Source: Aphelocoma coerulescens (lineage: Eukaryota; Chordata; Aves; Passeriformes; Corvidae). From it: DNA of 64,000 nt. The translations under genes were made by a program, and so were the position numbers. The notes under the pieces are model-generated. The model searched no databases. It saw only the letters and a list, made by a program, of their open reading frames with translations, and was not told the origin of the DNA. Below, piece after piece: positions 35,245 through 48,552 of the stretch; positions within the stretch are counted from its first letter, which is position 1, and each line of letters opens with the position of its first letter. The stretch is taken from positions 102,338 to 166,337 of the forward strand of contig NW_027183620.1 of NCBI RefSeq assembly GCF_041296385.1, written 5' to 3'.

Positions 35245-37512
35245 CGGGGCAACTTTGGGAGCAGCCCCAGCCCTGCTCCTGCTCCCGGCTGGGCACCCAG
35301 CTGCTGGGACACAGGTGTGTCCTGATGCCACCGTCTACTCCTTTGAGAAGGGGAGGACAGAGTGCATCAGGGAGTTTGGTGTGGCTTACATGCGGCAAGG
35401 AGAAGGTGCAGCCCCAAACTGGCTTTCACTTCTAGAACCTTTTGCTATTGCGGGAGCAGCTGCTGGAGCTTTTCAACCGAGCTGCAAGAGTGAAAAGTGT
35501 GATGGCATGTCTATCTGAGAAGGAAGGTTCGGTGCCGCAGCCTGTTGTGCACAATTTATATGCTGATAAGAGAAGGGGGTGCTTTTGCAACGTTTTCCTT
35601 CCTGACACTTCTGTCTCTGTGAGCTTTAGCTGCTTGGACTCAGGGATACCGAAGGTATGTGAAAGTGACTGGGATGCGAGAATCATGTTGCACAGGGAAC
35701 AGGGAAGGTCAGCAAATGTTTCCTGTCCTGGCACATCTCTCAGTCTGAACTGCAGCTGCAGATGCTTCACTTCCGCCAAGGACTCTGCCACCTTGAGAGA
35801 AGGATGCGCTCTATGGAGTTGAGAAAGAAAGTGCGTCTCACTAGCTTCTTTCCTCTACTTCATAGACAGCAAAGGGGCTATGAAAGGCAGCACTGGCTTT
35901 TTGTTCTAGGACTTCTTCTTTACAAGCAGCTGCTGGATGTTTGGAAGGGGGTTTGGGATATGCAAAAATGAGAGGCTAAGATGGTAAGAGGGTAAGATGG
36001 AAGTCATCTGGCAAAAGCAGAGCTCACAAAAGGGCCAGCTGAGAAAGCTCTTGCTGCCTACAACTTCAACTGCACCCCTCAAAGCAGCAGCACACACGCT
36101 GCTCTCGGCACTTTCCTTCTCAGCTCTACGCACCATCCTAAGCCTTGCCTCTCCCACACTCAGGATCCAAAGACAACGGCACCAGGGACTGCTCACACAC
36201 TAAAGGCACCAGGACAAAAGGCTCACCAGCTTGGCCTTTGCATTCCCGCTGACAGCTCCACAGCTTGAACCCAGAGAACTGCCTGCTGCCAACAGCCTTT
36301 CCAATCACTCTGAGCACCTCATGACAAGGAGTGTGGGGAATGAATCTCCAGCAGCCTCCTGCCCCAGGCTGTCCCCCGGGAGCAGCCCTGCTCCAGGCCG
36401 TGACTGCCACCTGCACAGCCAAAGGACCCAGAGCCGGTGTTACACACCACGGCTGTGCCTGGCACAGAGACACCAGTGGCCACACAAGTGGCCATGGCAC
36501 TGTCCACACACAGTCCCTGCTGCTGCTCCCCCAGCCGCTGGCACCAACTCCCAGCCACCCACTCCTAAAGCCACGGGGCCCACTGGGACACTGCGGGGGC
36601 TCGTGGAAGCCAGCGGCCATTGTGACACAGCGGGGCTGCACAGAGCCCACGGTGCTTTGTGACCCGTGGCTCCCAGGAGAGCCTTTGTGATGCTGGGGAA
36701 CTACAAGGAAGCCTGGCTCCTCTGTGACACCACCACAGAAGCTCAGGGGAGCCCTGGAGACCGTGCTGATGCTATTGAACCTGATGCAACCCTGCCTCCT
36801 CTGTGACAACACAGAAGCTCTTGGAGCCCTGGAGACCGTGCTGATGCTATGGAACCTGATGCAACCCTGCCTCCTCTGTGACACCACAGAACCTCTGGGA
36901 GCCCTGGAGACCGTGCTGATGCTATGGAACCTGATGCAACCCTGCCTCCACTGTGACACCACAGAAGCTCAGGGAGCCCTGGAGACTGTGGTGATGCTAT
37001 GGAACCTGATGCAACCCTGCCTCCACTGTGACACCACAGAACCTCTGGGAGCCCTGGAGACCGTGCTGATGCTATGGAACCTGATGCAACCCTGCCTCCA
37101 CTGTGACACCACAGAAGCTCGGGGAGCTCTGCAGACCGTGGGGATGCTGGCGAAGCTGACGGAACCCTGGGCACCACAGTGACGCTATGGAACCTGGTGG
37201 AACCGAGGGGCCACAGTGACACTGTGGGGCCTTTTGGAAGCAACAGGACCCTGGTGGGAAGCCACGGGATGATTAATCCTGCACGAACCTGCTCCAGGTG
37301 GGCTCCTCTCTCCCGGCTTCCACAGGTGCTGCTAGGATCCCACTCCGGCACTGGCTTGGCACGGGCTCACGGCTTCCTTTGGCAATGGCTCTGCTCCAGG
37401 ATGGCATGCTGCAGAGAATGCAGGTAGATTTTGTGCTCACTCCTGGCATGCAGCTGGACAATAAAGCCTGATCCAGCCCCCCCTCAGCATATGTCCGGCT
37501 CTGGCATTGGGG
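35245..37512 (+). repeat. Repeat unit 17 (5 copies)
   Basis: Length 2268, code c-c-c-g-c. Carries A at 36809 (gacaacac in the first minisatellite copy), a variant restricted to units 17, 18, 28 and 29. AATAAA at 37460-37465. Confidence 0.96.
36724..37182 (+). repeat. 75-bp minisatellite, unit 17: s-AL-PL-AQ-PL-end
   Basis: Five copies; first copy ends in gacaacac at 36809. Confidence 0.95.
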
Positions 37513-39780
37513 CGGGGCAACTTTGGGAGCAGCCCCAGCCCTGCTCCTGCTCCCGGCTGGGCACCCAGCTGCTGGGACACAGGTGTGTCCTGATGCCACC
37601 GTCTACTCCTTTGAGAAGGGGAGGACAGAGTGCATCAGGGAGTTTGGTGTGGCTTACATGCGGCAAGGAGAAGGTGCAGCCCCAAACTGGCTTTCACTTC
37701 TAGAACCTTTTGCTATTGCGGGAGCAGCTGCTGGAGCTTTTCAACCGAGCTGCAAGAGTGAAAAGTGTGATGGCATGTCTATCTGAGAAGGAAGGTTCGG
37801 TGCCGCAGCCTGTTGTGCACAATTTATATGCTGATAAGAGAAGGGGGTGCTTTTGGAACGTTTTCCTTCCTGACACTTCTGTCTCTGTGAGCTTTAGCTG
37901 CTTGGACTCAGGGATACCGAAGGTATGTGAAAGTGACTGGGATGCGAGAATCATGTTGCACAGGGAACAGGGAAGGTCAGCAAATGTTTCCTGTCCTGGC
38001 ACATCTCTCAGTCTGAACTGCAGCTGCAGATGCTTCACTTCCGCCAAGGACTCTGCCACCTTGAGAGAAGGATGCGCTCTATGGAGTTGAGAAAGAAAGT
38101 GCGTCTCACTAGCTTCTTTCCTCTACTTCATAGACAGCAAAGGGGCTATGAAAGGCAGCACTGGCTTTTTGTTCTAGGACTTCTTCTTTACAAGCAGCTG
38201 CTGGATGTTTGGAAGGGGGTTTGGGATATGCAAAAATGAGAGGCTAAGATGGTAAGAGGGTAAGATGGAAGTCATCTGGCAAAAGCAGAGCTCACAAAAG
38301 GGCCAGCTGAGAAAGCTCTTGCTGCCTACAACTTCAACTGCACCCCTCAAAGCAGCAGCACACACGCTGCTCTCGGCACTTTCCTTCTCAGCTCTACGCA
38401 CCATCCTAAGCCTTGCCTCTCCCACACTCAGGATCCAAAGACAACGGCACCAGGGACTGCTCACACACTAAAGGCACCAGGACAAAAGGCTCACCAGCTT
38501 GGCCTTTGCATTCCCGCTGACAGCTCCACAGCTTGAACCCAGAGAACTGCCTGCTGCCAACAGCCTTTCCAATCACTCTGAGCACCTCATGACAAGGAGT
38601 GTGGGGAATGAATCTCCAGCAGCCTCCTGCCCCAGGCTGTCCCCCGGGAGCAGCCCTGCTCCAGGCCGTGACTGCCACCTGCACAGCCAAAGGACCCAGA
38701 GCCGGTGTTACACACCACGGCTGTGCCTGGCACAGAGACACCAGTGGCCACACAAGTGGCCATGGCACTGTCCACACACAGTCCCTGCTGCTGCTCCCCC
38801 AGCCGCTGGCACCAACTCCCAGCCACCCACTCCTAAAGCCACGGGGCCCACTGGGACACTGCGGGGGCTCGTGGAAGCCAGCGGCCATTGTGACACAGCG
38901 GGGCTGCACAGAGCCCACGGTGCTTTGTGACCCGTGGCTCCCAGGAGAGCCTTTGTGATGCTGGGGAACTACAAGGAAGCCTGGCTCCTCTGTGACACCA
39001 CCACAGAAGCTCAGGGGAGCCCTGGAGACCGTGCTGATGCTATTGAACCTGATGCAACCCTGCCTCCTCTGTGACAACACAGAAGCTCTTGGAGCCCTGG
39101 AGACCGTGCTGATGCTATGGAACCTGATGCAACCCTGCCTCCTCTGTGACACCACAGAACCTCTGGGAGCCCTGGAGACCGTGCTGATGCTATGGAACCT
39201 GATGCAACCCTGCCTCCACTGTGACACCACAGAAGCTCAGGGAGCCCTGGAGACTGTGGTGATGCTATGGAACCTGATGCAACCCTGCCTCCACTGTGAC
39301 ACCACAGAAGCTCTGGGAGCCCTGGAGACCGTGCTGATGCTATGGAACCTGATGCAACCCTGCCTCCACTGTGACACCACAGAAGCTCGGGGAGCTCTGC
39401 AGACCGTGGGGATGCTGGCGAAGCTGACGGAACCCTGGGCACCACAGTGACGCTATGGAACCTGGTGGAACCGAGGGGCCACAGTGACACTGTGGGGCCT
39501 TTTGGAAGCAACAGGACCCTGGTGGGAAGCCACGGGATGATTAATCCTGCACGAACCTGCTCCAGGTGGGCTCCTCTCTCCCGGCTTCCACAGGTGCTGC
39601 TAGGATCCCACTCCGGCACTGGCTTGGCACGGGCTCACGGCTTCCTTTGGCAATGGCTCTGCTCCAGGATGGCATGCTGCAGAGAATGCAGGTAGATTTT
39701 GTGCTCACTCCTGGCATGCAGCTGGACAATAAAGCCTGATCCAGCCCCCCCTCAGCATATGTCCGGCTCTGGCATTGGGG
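37513..39780 (+). repeat. Repeat unit 18 (5 copies)
   Basis: Length 2268, code g-c-c-g-c, gacaacac at 39077. The fifth copy begins gaagctctggg (about 39307) instead of gaacctctggg, a mosaic seen in no other unit. AATAAA at 39728-39733. Confidence 0.96.
38992..39450 (+). repeat. 75-bp minisatellite, unit 18: s-AL-PL-AQ-AL-end
   Basis: Five copies; gacaacac variant, and a mosaic fifth copy. Confidence 0.95.
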
Positions 39781-41973
39781 CGGGGCAACTTTGGGAGCAG
39801 CCCCAGCCCTGCTCCTGCTCCCGGCTGGGCACCCAGCTGCTGGGACACAGGTGTGTCCTGATGCCACCGTCTACTCCTTTGAGAAGGGGAGGACAGAGTG
39901 CATCAGGGAGTTTGGTGTGGCTTACATGCGGCAAGGAGAAGGTGCAGCCCCAAACTGGCTTTCACTTCTAGAACCTTTTGCTATTGCGGGAGCAGCTGCT
40001 GGAGCTTTTCAACCGAGCTGCAAGAGTGAAAAGTGTGATGGCATGTCTATCTGAGAAGGAAGGTTCGGTGCCGCAGCCTGTTGTGCACAATTTATATGCT
40101 GATAAGAGAAGGGGGTGCTTTTGCAACGTTTTCCTTCCTGACACTTCTGTCTCTGTGAGCTTTAGCTGCTTGGACTCAGGGATACCGAAGGTATGTGAAA
40201 GTGACTGGGATGCGAGAATCATGTTGCACAGGGAACAGGGAAGGTCAGCAAATGTTTCCTGTCCTGGCACATCTCTCAGTCTGAACTGCAGCTGCAGATG
40301 CTTCACTTCCGCCAAGGACTCTGCCACCTTGAGAGAAGGATGCGCTCTATGGAGTTGAGAAAGAAAGTGCGTCTCACTAGCTTCTTTCCTCTACTTCATA
40401 GACAGCAAAGGGGCTATGAAAGGCAGCACTGGCTTTTTGTTCTAGGACTTCTTCTTTACAAGCAGCTGCTGGATGTTTGGAAGGGGGTTTGGGATATGCA
40501 AAAATGAGAGGCTAAGATGGTAAGAGGGTAAGATGGAAGTCATCTGGCAAAAGCAGAGCTCACAAAAGGGCCAGCTGAGAAAGCTCTTGCTGCCTACAAC
40601 TTCAACTGCACCCCTCAAAGCAGCAGCACACACGCTGCTCTCGGCACTTTCCTTCTCAGCTCTACGCACCATCCTAAGCCTTGCCTCTCCCACACTCAGG
40701 ATCCAAAGACAACGGCACCAGGGACTGCTCACACACTAAAGGCACCAGGACAAAAGGCTCACCAGCTTGGCCTTTGCATTCCCGCTGACAGCTCCACAGC
40801 TTGAACCCAGAGAACTGCCTGCTGCCAACAGCCTTTCCAATCACTCTGAGCACCTCATGACAAGGAGTGTGGGGAATGAATCTCCAGCAGCCTCCTGCCC
40901 CAGGCTGTCCCCCGGGAGCAGCCCTGCTCCAGGCCGTGACTGCCACCTGCACAGCCAAAGGACCCAGAGCCGGTGTTACACACCACGGCTGTGCCTGGCA
41001 CAGAGACACCAGTGGCCACACAAGTGGCCATGGCACTGTCCACACACAGTCCCTGCTGCTGCTCCCCCAGCCGCTGGCACCAACTCCCAGCCACCCACTC
41101 CTAAAGCCACGGGGCCCACTGGGACACTGCGGGGGCTCGTGGAAGCCAGCGGCCATTGTGACACAGCGGGGCTGCACAGAGCCCACGGTGCTTTGTGACC
41201 CGTGGCTCCCAGGAGAGCCTTTGTGATGCTGGGGAACTACAAGGAAGCCTGGCTCCTCTGTGACACCACCACAGAAGCTCAGGGGAGCCCTGGAGACCGT
41301 GCTGATGCTATTGAACCTGATGCAACCCTGCCTCCTCTGTGACACCACAGAACCTCTGGGAGCCCTGGAGACCGTGCTGATGCTATGGAACCTGATGCAA
41401 CCCTGCCTCCACTGTGACACCACAGAAGCTCAGGGAGCCCTGGAGACTGTGGTGATGCTATGGAACCTGATGCAACCCTGCCTCCACTGTGACACCACAG
41501 AACCTCTGGGAGCCCTGGAGACCGTGCTGATGCTATGGAACCTGATGCAACCCTGCCTCCACTGTGACACCACAGAAGCTCGGGGAGCTCTGCAGACCGT
41601 GGGGATGCTGGCGAAGCTGACGGAACCCTGGGCACCACAGTGACGCTATGGAACCTGGTGGAACCGAGGGGCCACAGTGACACTGTGGGGCCTTTTGGAA
41701 GCAACAGGACCCTGGTGGGAAGCCACGGGATGATTAATCCTGCACGAACCTGCTCCAGGTGGGCTCCTCTCTCCCGGCTTCCACAGGTGCTGCTAGGATC
41801 CCACTCCGGCACTGGCTTGGCACGGGCTCACGGCTTCCTTTGGCAATGGCTCTGCTCCAGGATGGCATGCTGCAGAGAATGCAGGTAGATTTTGTGCTCA
41901 CTCCTGGCATGCAGCTGGACAATAAAGCCTGATCCAGCCCCCCCTCAGCATATGTCCGGCTCTGGCATTGGGG
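39781..41973 (+). repeat. Repeat unit 19 (4 copies)
   Basis: Length 2193, code c-c-c-g-c, same as unit 5 at all markers and in minisatellite order. AATAAA at 41921-41926. Confidence 0.96.
41260..41643 (+). repeat. 75-bp minisatellite, unit 19: s-PL-AQ-PL-end
   Basis: Four copies, as unit 5. Confidence 0.95.
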
Positions 41974-44166
41974 CGGGGCAACTTTGGGAGCAGCCCCAGC
42001 CCTGCTCCTGCTCCCGGCTGGGCACCCAGCTGCTGGGACACAGGTGTGTCCTGATGCCACCGTCTACTCCTTTGAGAAGGGGAGGACAGAGTGCATCAGG
42101 GAGTTTGGTGTGGCTTACATGCGGCAAGGAGAAGGTGCAGCCCCAAACTGGCTTTCACTTCTAGAACCTTTTGCTATTGCGGGAGCAGCTGCTGGAGCTT
42201 TTCAACCGAGCTGCAAGAGTGAAAAGTGTGATGGCATGTCTATCTGAGAAGGAAGGTTCGGTGCCGCAGCCTGTTGTGCACAATTTATATGCTGATAAGA
42301 GAAGGGGGTGCTTTTGGAACGTTTTCCTTCCTGACACTTCTGTCTCTGTGAGCTTTAGCTGCTTGGACTCAGGGATACCGAAGGTATGTGAAAGTGACTG
42401 GGATGCGAGAATCATGTTGCACAGGGAACAGGGAAGGTCAGCAAATGTTTCCTGTCCTGGCACATCTCTCAGTCTGAACTGCAGCTGCAGATGCTTCACT
42501 TCCGCCAAGGACTCTGCCACCTTGAGAGAAGGATGCGCTCTATGGAGTTGAGAAAGAAAGTGCGTCTCACTAGCTTCTTTCCTCTACTTCATAGACAGCA
42601 AAGGGGCTATGAAAGGCAGCACTGGCTTTTTGTTCTAGGACTTCTTCTTTACAAGCAGCTGCTGGATGTTTGGAAGGGGGTTTGGGATATGCAAAAATGA
42701 GAGGCTAAGATGGTAAGAGGGTAAGATGGAAGTCATCTGGCAAAAGCAGAGCTCACAAAAGGGCCAGCTGAGAAAGCTCTTGCTGCCTACAACTTCAACT
42801 GCACCCCTCAAAGCAGCAGCACACACGCTGCTCTCGGCACTTTCCTTCTCAGCTCTACGCACCATCCTAAGCCTTGCCTCTCCCACACTCAGGATCCAAA
42901 GACAACGGCACCAGGGACTGCTCACACACTAAAGGCACCAGGACAAAAGGCTCACCAGCTTGGCCTTTGCATTCCCGCTGACAGCTCCACAGCTTGAACC
43001 CAGAGAACTGCCTGCTGCCAACAGCCTTTCCAATCACTCTGAGCACCTCATGACAAGGAGTGTGGGGAATGAATCTCCAGCAGCCTCCTGCCCCAGGCTG
43101 TCCCCCGGGAGCAGCCCTGCTCCAGGCCGTGACTGCCACCTGCACAGCCAAAGGACCCAGAGCCGGTGTTACACACCACGGCTGTGCCTGGCACAGAGAC
43201 ACCAGTGGCCACACAAGTGGCCATGGCACTGTCCACACACAGTCCCTGCTGCTGCTCCCCCAGCCGCTGGCACCAACTCCCAGCCACCCACTCCTAAAGC
43301 CACGGGGCCCACTGGGACACTGCGGGGGCTCGTGGAAGCCAGCGGCCATTGTGACACAGCGGGGCTGCACAGAGCCCACGGTGCTTTGTGACCCGTGGCT
43401 CCCAGGAGAGCCTTTGTGATGCTGGGGAACTACAAGGAAGCCTGGCTCCTCTGTGACACCACCACAGAAGCTCAGGGGAGCCCTGGAGACCGTGCTGATG
43501 CTATGGAACCTGATGCAACCCTGCCTCCTCTGTGACACCACAGAACCTCTGGGAGCCCTGGAGACCGTGCTGATGCTATGGAACCTGATGCAACCCTGCC
43601 TCCACTGTGACACCACAGAAGCTCAGGGAGCCCTGGAGACTGTGGTGATGCTATGGAACCTGATGCAACCCTGCCTCCACTGTGACACCACAGAACCTCT
43701 GGGAGCCCTGGAGACCGTGCTGATGCTATGGAACCTGATGCAACCCTGCCTCCACTGTGACACCACAGAAGCTCGGGAAGCTCTGCAGACCGTGGGGATG
43801 CTGGCGAAGCTGATGGAACCCTGGGCACCACAGTGACGCTATGGAACCTGGTGGAACCGAGGGGCCACAGTGACACTGTGGGGCCTTTTGGAAGCAACAG
43901 GACCCTGGTGGGAAGCCACGGGATGATTAATCCTGCACGAACCTGCTCCAGGTGGGCTCCTCTCTCCCGGCTTCCACAGGTGCTGCTAGGATCCCACTCC
44001 GGCACTGGCTTGGCACGGGCTCACGGCTTCCTTTGGCAATGGCTCTGCTCCAGGATGGCATGCTGCAGAGAATGCAGGTAGATTTTGTGCTCACTCCTGG
44101 CATGCAGCTGGACAATAAAGCCTGATCCAGCCCCCCCTCAGCATATGTCCGGCTCTGGCATTGGGG
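41974..44166 (+). repeat. Repeat unit 20 (4 copies)
   Basis: Length 2193, code g-c-c-g-t. Shares the ctatggaac first minisatellite copy with unit 6. Private A at 43779 (gctcgggaag). AATAAA at 44114-44119. Confidence 0.96.
43453..43836 (+). repeat. 75-bp minisatellite, unit 20: s'-PL-AQ-PL-end
   Basis: Four copies with the unit 6 type first copy; last copy has gggaag at 43776-43781. Confidence 0.95.
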
Positions 44167-46359
44167 CGGGGCAACTTTGGGAGCAGCCCCAGCCCTGCTC
44201 CTGCTCCTGGCTGGGCACCCAGCTGCTGGGACACAGGTGTGTCCTGATGCCACCGTCTACTCCTTTGAGAAGGGGAGGACAGAGTGCATCAGGGAGTTTG
44301 GTGTGGCTTACATGCGGCAAGGAGAAGGTGCAGCCCCAAACTGGCTTTCACTTCTAGAACCTTTTGCTATTGCGGGAGCAGCTGCTGGAGCTTTTCAACC
44401 GAGCTGCAAGAGTGAAAAGTGTGATGGCATGTCTATCTGAGAAGGAAGGTTCGGTGCTGCAGCCTGTTGTGCACAATTTATATGCTGATAAGAGAAGGGG
44501 GTGCTTTTGGAACGTTTTCCTTCCTGACACTTCTGTCTCTGTGAGCTTTAGCTGCTTGGACTCAGGGATACCGAAGGTATGTGAAAGTGACTGGGATGCG
44601 AGAATCATGTTGCACAGGGAACAGGGAAGGTCAGCAAATGTTTCCTGTCCTGGCACATCTCTCAGTCTGAACTGCAGCTGCAGATGCTTCACTTCCGCCA
44701 AGGACTCTGCCACCTTGAGAGAAGGATGCGCTCTATGGAGTTGAGAAAGAAAGTGCGTCTCACTAGCTTCTTTCCTCTACTTCATAGACAGCAAAGGGGC
44801 TATGAAAGGCAGCACTGGCTTTTTGTTCTAGGACTTCTTCTTTACAAGCAGCTGCTGGATGTTTGGAAGGGGGTTTGGGATATGCAAAAATGAGAGGCTA
44901 AGATGGTAAGAGGGTAAGATGGAAGTCATCTGGCAAAAGCAGAGCTCACAAAAGGGCCAGCTGAGAAAGCTCTTGCTGCCTACAACTTCAACTGCACCCC
45001 TCAAAGCAGCAGCACACATGCTGCTCTCGGCACTTTCCTTCTCAGCTCTACGCACCATCCTAAGCCTTGCCTCTCCCACACTCAGGATCCAAAGACAACG
45101 GCACCAGGGACTGCTCACACACTAAAGGCACCAGGACAAAAGGCTCACCAGCTTGGCCTTTGCATTCCCGCTGACAGCTCCACAGCTTGAACCCAGAGAA
45201 CTGCCTGCTGCCAACAGCCTTTCCAATCACTCTGAGCACCTCATGACAAGGAGTGTGGGGAATGAATCTCCAGCAGCCTCCTGCCCCAGGCTGTCCCCCG
45301 GGAGCAGCCCTGCTCCAGGCCGTGACTGCCACCTGCACAGCCAAAGGACCCAGAGCCGGTGTTACACACCACGGCTGTGCCTGGCACAGAGACACCAGTG
45401 GCCACACAAGTGGCCATGGCACTGTCCACACACAGTCCCTGCTGCTGCTCCCCCAGCCGCTGGCACCAACTCCCAGCCACCCACTCCTAAAGCCACGGGG
45501 CCCACTGGGACACTGCGGGGGCTCGTGGAAGCCAGCGGCCATTGTGACACAGCGGGGCTGCACAGAGCCCACGGTGCTTTGTGACCCGTGGCTCCCAGGA
45601 GAGCCTTTGTGATGCTGGGGAACTACAAGGAAGCCTGGCTCCTCTGTGACACCACCACAGAAGCTCAGGGGAGCCCTGGAGACCGTGCTGATGCTATTGA
45701 ACCTGATGCAACCCTGCCTCCTCTGTGACACCACAGAACCTCTGGGAGCCCTGGAGACCGTGCTGATGCTATGGAACCTGATGCAACCCTGCCTCCACTG
45801 TGACACCACAGAAGCTCAGGGAGCCCTGGAGACTGTGGTGATGCTATGGAACCTGATGCAACCCTGCCTCCACTGTGACACCACAGAACCTCTGGGAGCC
45901 CTGGAGACCGTGCTGATGCTATGGAACCTGATGCAACCCTGCCTCCACTGTGACACCACAGAAGCTCGGGGAGCTCTGCAGACCGTGGGGATGCTGGCGA
46001 AGCTGATGGAACCCTGGGCACCACAGTGACGCTATGGAACCTGGTGGAACCGAGGGGCCACAGTGACACTGTGGGGCCTTTTGGAAGCAACAGGACCCTG
46101 GTGGGAAGCCACGGGATGATTAATCCTGCACGAACCTGCTCCAGGTGGGCTCCTCTCTCCCGGCTTCCACAGGTGCTGCTAGGATCCCACTCCGGCACTG
46201 GCTTGGCACGGGCTGACGGCTTCCTTTGGCAATGGCTCTGCTCCAGGATGGCATGCTGCAGAGAATGCAGGTAGATTTTGTGCTCACTCCTGGCATGCAG
46301 CTGGACAATAAAGCCTGATCCAGCCCCCCCTCAGCATATGTCCGGCTCTGGCATTGGGG
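44167..46359 (+). repeat. Repeat unit 21 (4 copies)
   Basis: Length 2193, code g-t-c-g-t. Private CpG loss at 44208 (ctcctgg); gtgctgcag at 44458, shared with units 10 and 13; G at 46214 (gctgacgg), shared only with unit 1. AATAAA at 46307-46312. Confidence 0.96.
45646..46029 (+). repeat. 75-bp minisatellite, unit 21: s-PL-AQ-PL-end
   Basis: Four copies, last copy with gctgatgg. Confidence 0.95.
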
Positions 46360-48552
46360 CGGGGCAACTTTGGGAGCAGCCCCAGCCCTGCTCCTGCTCC
46401 CGGCTGGGCACCCAGCTGCTGGGACACAGGTGTGTCCTGATGCCACCGTCTACTCCTTTGAGAAGGGGAGGACAGAGTGCATCAGGGAGTTTGGTGTGGC
46501 TTACATGCGGCAAGGAGAAGGTGCAGCCCCAAACTGGCTTTCACTTCTAGAACCTTTTGCTATTGCGGGAGCAGCTGCTGGAGCTTTTCAACCGAGCTGC
46601 AAGAGTGAAAAGTGTGATGGCATGTCTATCTGAGAAGGAAGGTTCGGTGCCGCAGCCTGTTGTGCACAATTTATATGCTGATAAGAGAAGGGGGTGCTTT
46701 TGCAACGTTTTCCTTCCTGACACTTCTGTCTCTGTGAGCTTTAGCTGCTTGGACTCAGGGATACCGAAGGTATGTGAAAGTGACTGGGATGCGAGAATCA
46801 TGTTGCACAGGGAACAGGGAAGGTCAGCAAATGTTTCCTGTCCTGGCACATCTCTCAGTCTGAACTGCAGCTGCAGATGCTTCACTTCCGCCAAGGACTC
46901 TGCCACCTTGAGAGAAGGATGCGCTCTATGGAGTTGAGAAAGAAAGTGCGTCTCACTAGCTTCTTTCCTCTACTTCATAGACAGCAAAGGGGCTATGAAA
47001 GGCAGCACTGGCTTTTTGTTCTAGGACTTCTTCTTTACAAGCAGCTGCTGGATGTTTGGAAGGGGGTTTGGGATATGCAAAAATGAGAGGCTAAGATGGT
47101 AAGAGGGTAAGATGGAAGTCATCTGGCAAAAGCAGAGCTCACAAAAGGGCCAGCTGAGAAAGCTCTTGCTGCCTACAACTTCAACTGCACCCCTCAAAGC
47201 AGCAGCACACACGCTGCTCTCGGCACTTTCCTTCTCAGCTCTACGCACCATCCTAAGCCTTGCCTCTCCCACACTCAGGATCCAAAGACAACGGCACCAG
47301 GGACTGCTCACACACTAAAGGCACCAGGACAAAAGGCTCACCAGCTTGGCCTTTGCATTCCCGCTGACAGCTCCACAGCTTGAACCCAGAGAACTGCCTG
47401 CTGCCAACAGCCTTTCCAATCACTCTGAGCACCTCATGACAAGGAGTGTGGGGAATGAATCTCCAGCAGCCTCCTGCCCCAGGCTGTCCCCCGGGAGCAG
47501 CCCTGCTCCAGGCCGTGACTGCCACCTGCACAGCCAAAGGACCCAGAGCCGGTGTTACACACCACGGCTGTGCCTGACACAGAGACACCAGTGGCCACAC
47601 AAGTGGCCATGGCACTGTCCACACACAGTCCCTGCTGCTGCTCCCCCAGCCGCTGGCACCAACTCCCAGCCACCCACTCCTAAAGCCACGGGGCCCACTG
47701 GGACACTGCGGGGGCTCGTGGAAGCCAGCGGCCATTGTGACACAGCGGGGCTGCACAGAGCCCACGGTGCTTTGTGACCCGTGGCTCCCAGGAGAGCCTT
47801 TGTGATGCTGGGGAACTACAAGGAAGCCTGGCTCCTCTGTGACACCACCACAGAAGCTCAGGGGAGCCCTGGAGACCGTGCTGATGCTATTGAACCTGAT
47901 GCAACCCTGCCTCCTCTGTGACACCACAGAACCTCTGGGAGCCCTGGAGACCGTGCTGATGCTATGGAACCTGATGCAACCCTGCCTCCACTGTGACACC
48001 ACAGAAGCTCAGGGAGCCCTGGAGACTGTGGTGATGCTATGGAACCTGATGCAACCCTGCCTCCACTGTGACACCACAGAACCTCTGGGAGCCCTGGAGA
48101 CCGTGCTGATGCTATGGAACCTGATGCAACCCTGCCTCCACTGTGACACCACAGAAGCTCGGGGAGCTCTGCAGACCGTGGGGATGCTGGCGAAGCTGAT
48201 GGAACCCTGGGCACCACAGTGACGCTATGGAACCTGGTGGAACCGAGGGGCCACAGTGACACTGTGGGGCCTTTTGGAAGCAACAGGACCCTGGTGGGAA
48301 GCCACGGGATGATTAATCCTGCACGAACCTGCTCCAGGTGGGCTCCTCTCTCCCGGCTTCCACAGGTGCTGCTAGGATCCCACTCCGGCACTGGCTTGGC
48401 ACGGGCTCACGGCTTCCTTTGGCAATGGCTCTGCTCCAGGATGGCATGCTGCAGAGAATGCAGGTAGATTTTGTGCTCACTCCTGGCATGCAGCTGGACA
48501 ATAAAGCCTGATCCAGCCCCCCCTCAGCATATGTCCGGCTCTGGCATTGGGG
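46360..48552 (+). repeat. Repeat unit 22 (4 copies; recombinant between C and D)
   Basis: Length 2193, code c-c-c-a-t. It has C at 47330 but A at 47577, the only unit combining these alleles. The breakpoint lies in these 247 bases, or it is a recurrent mutation. AATAAA at 48500-48505. Confidence 0.96.
47839..48222 (+). repeat. 75-bp minisatellite, unit 22: s-PL-AQ-PL-end
   Basis: Four copies, last copy with gctgatgg, although the upstream D marker is of the type usually joined to three-copy blocks. Confidence 0.95.
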
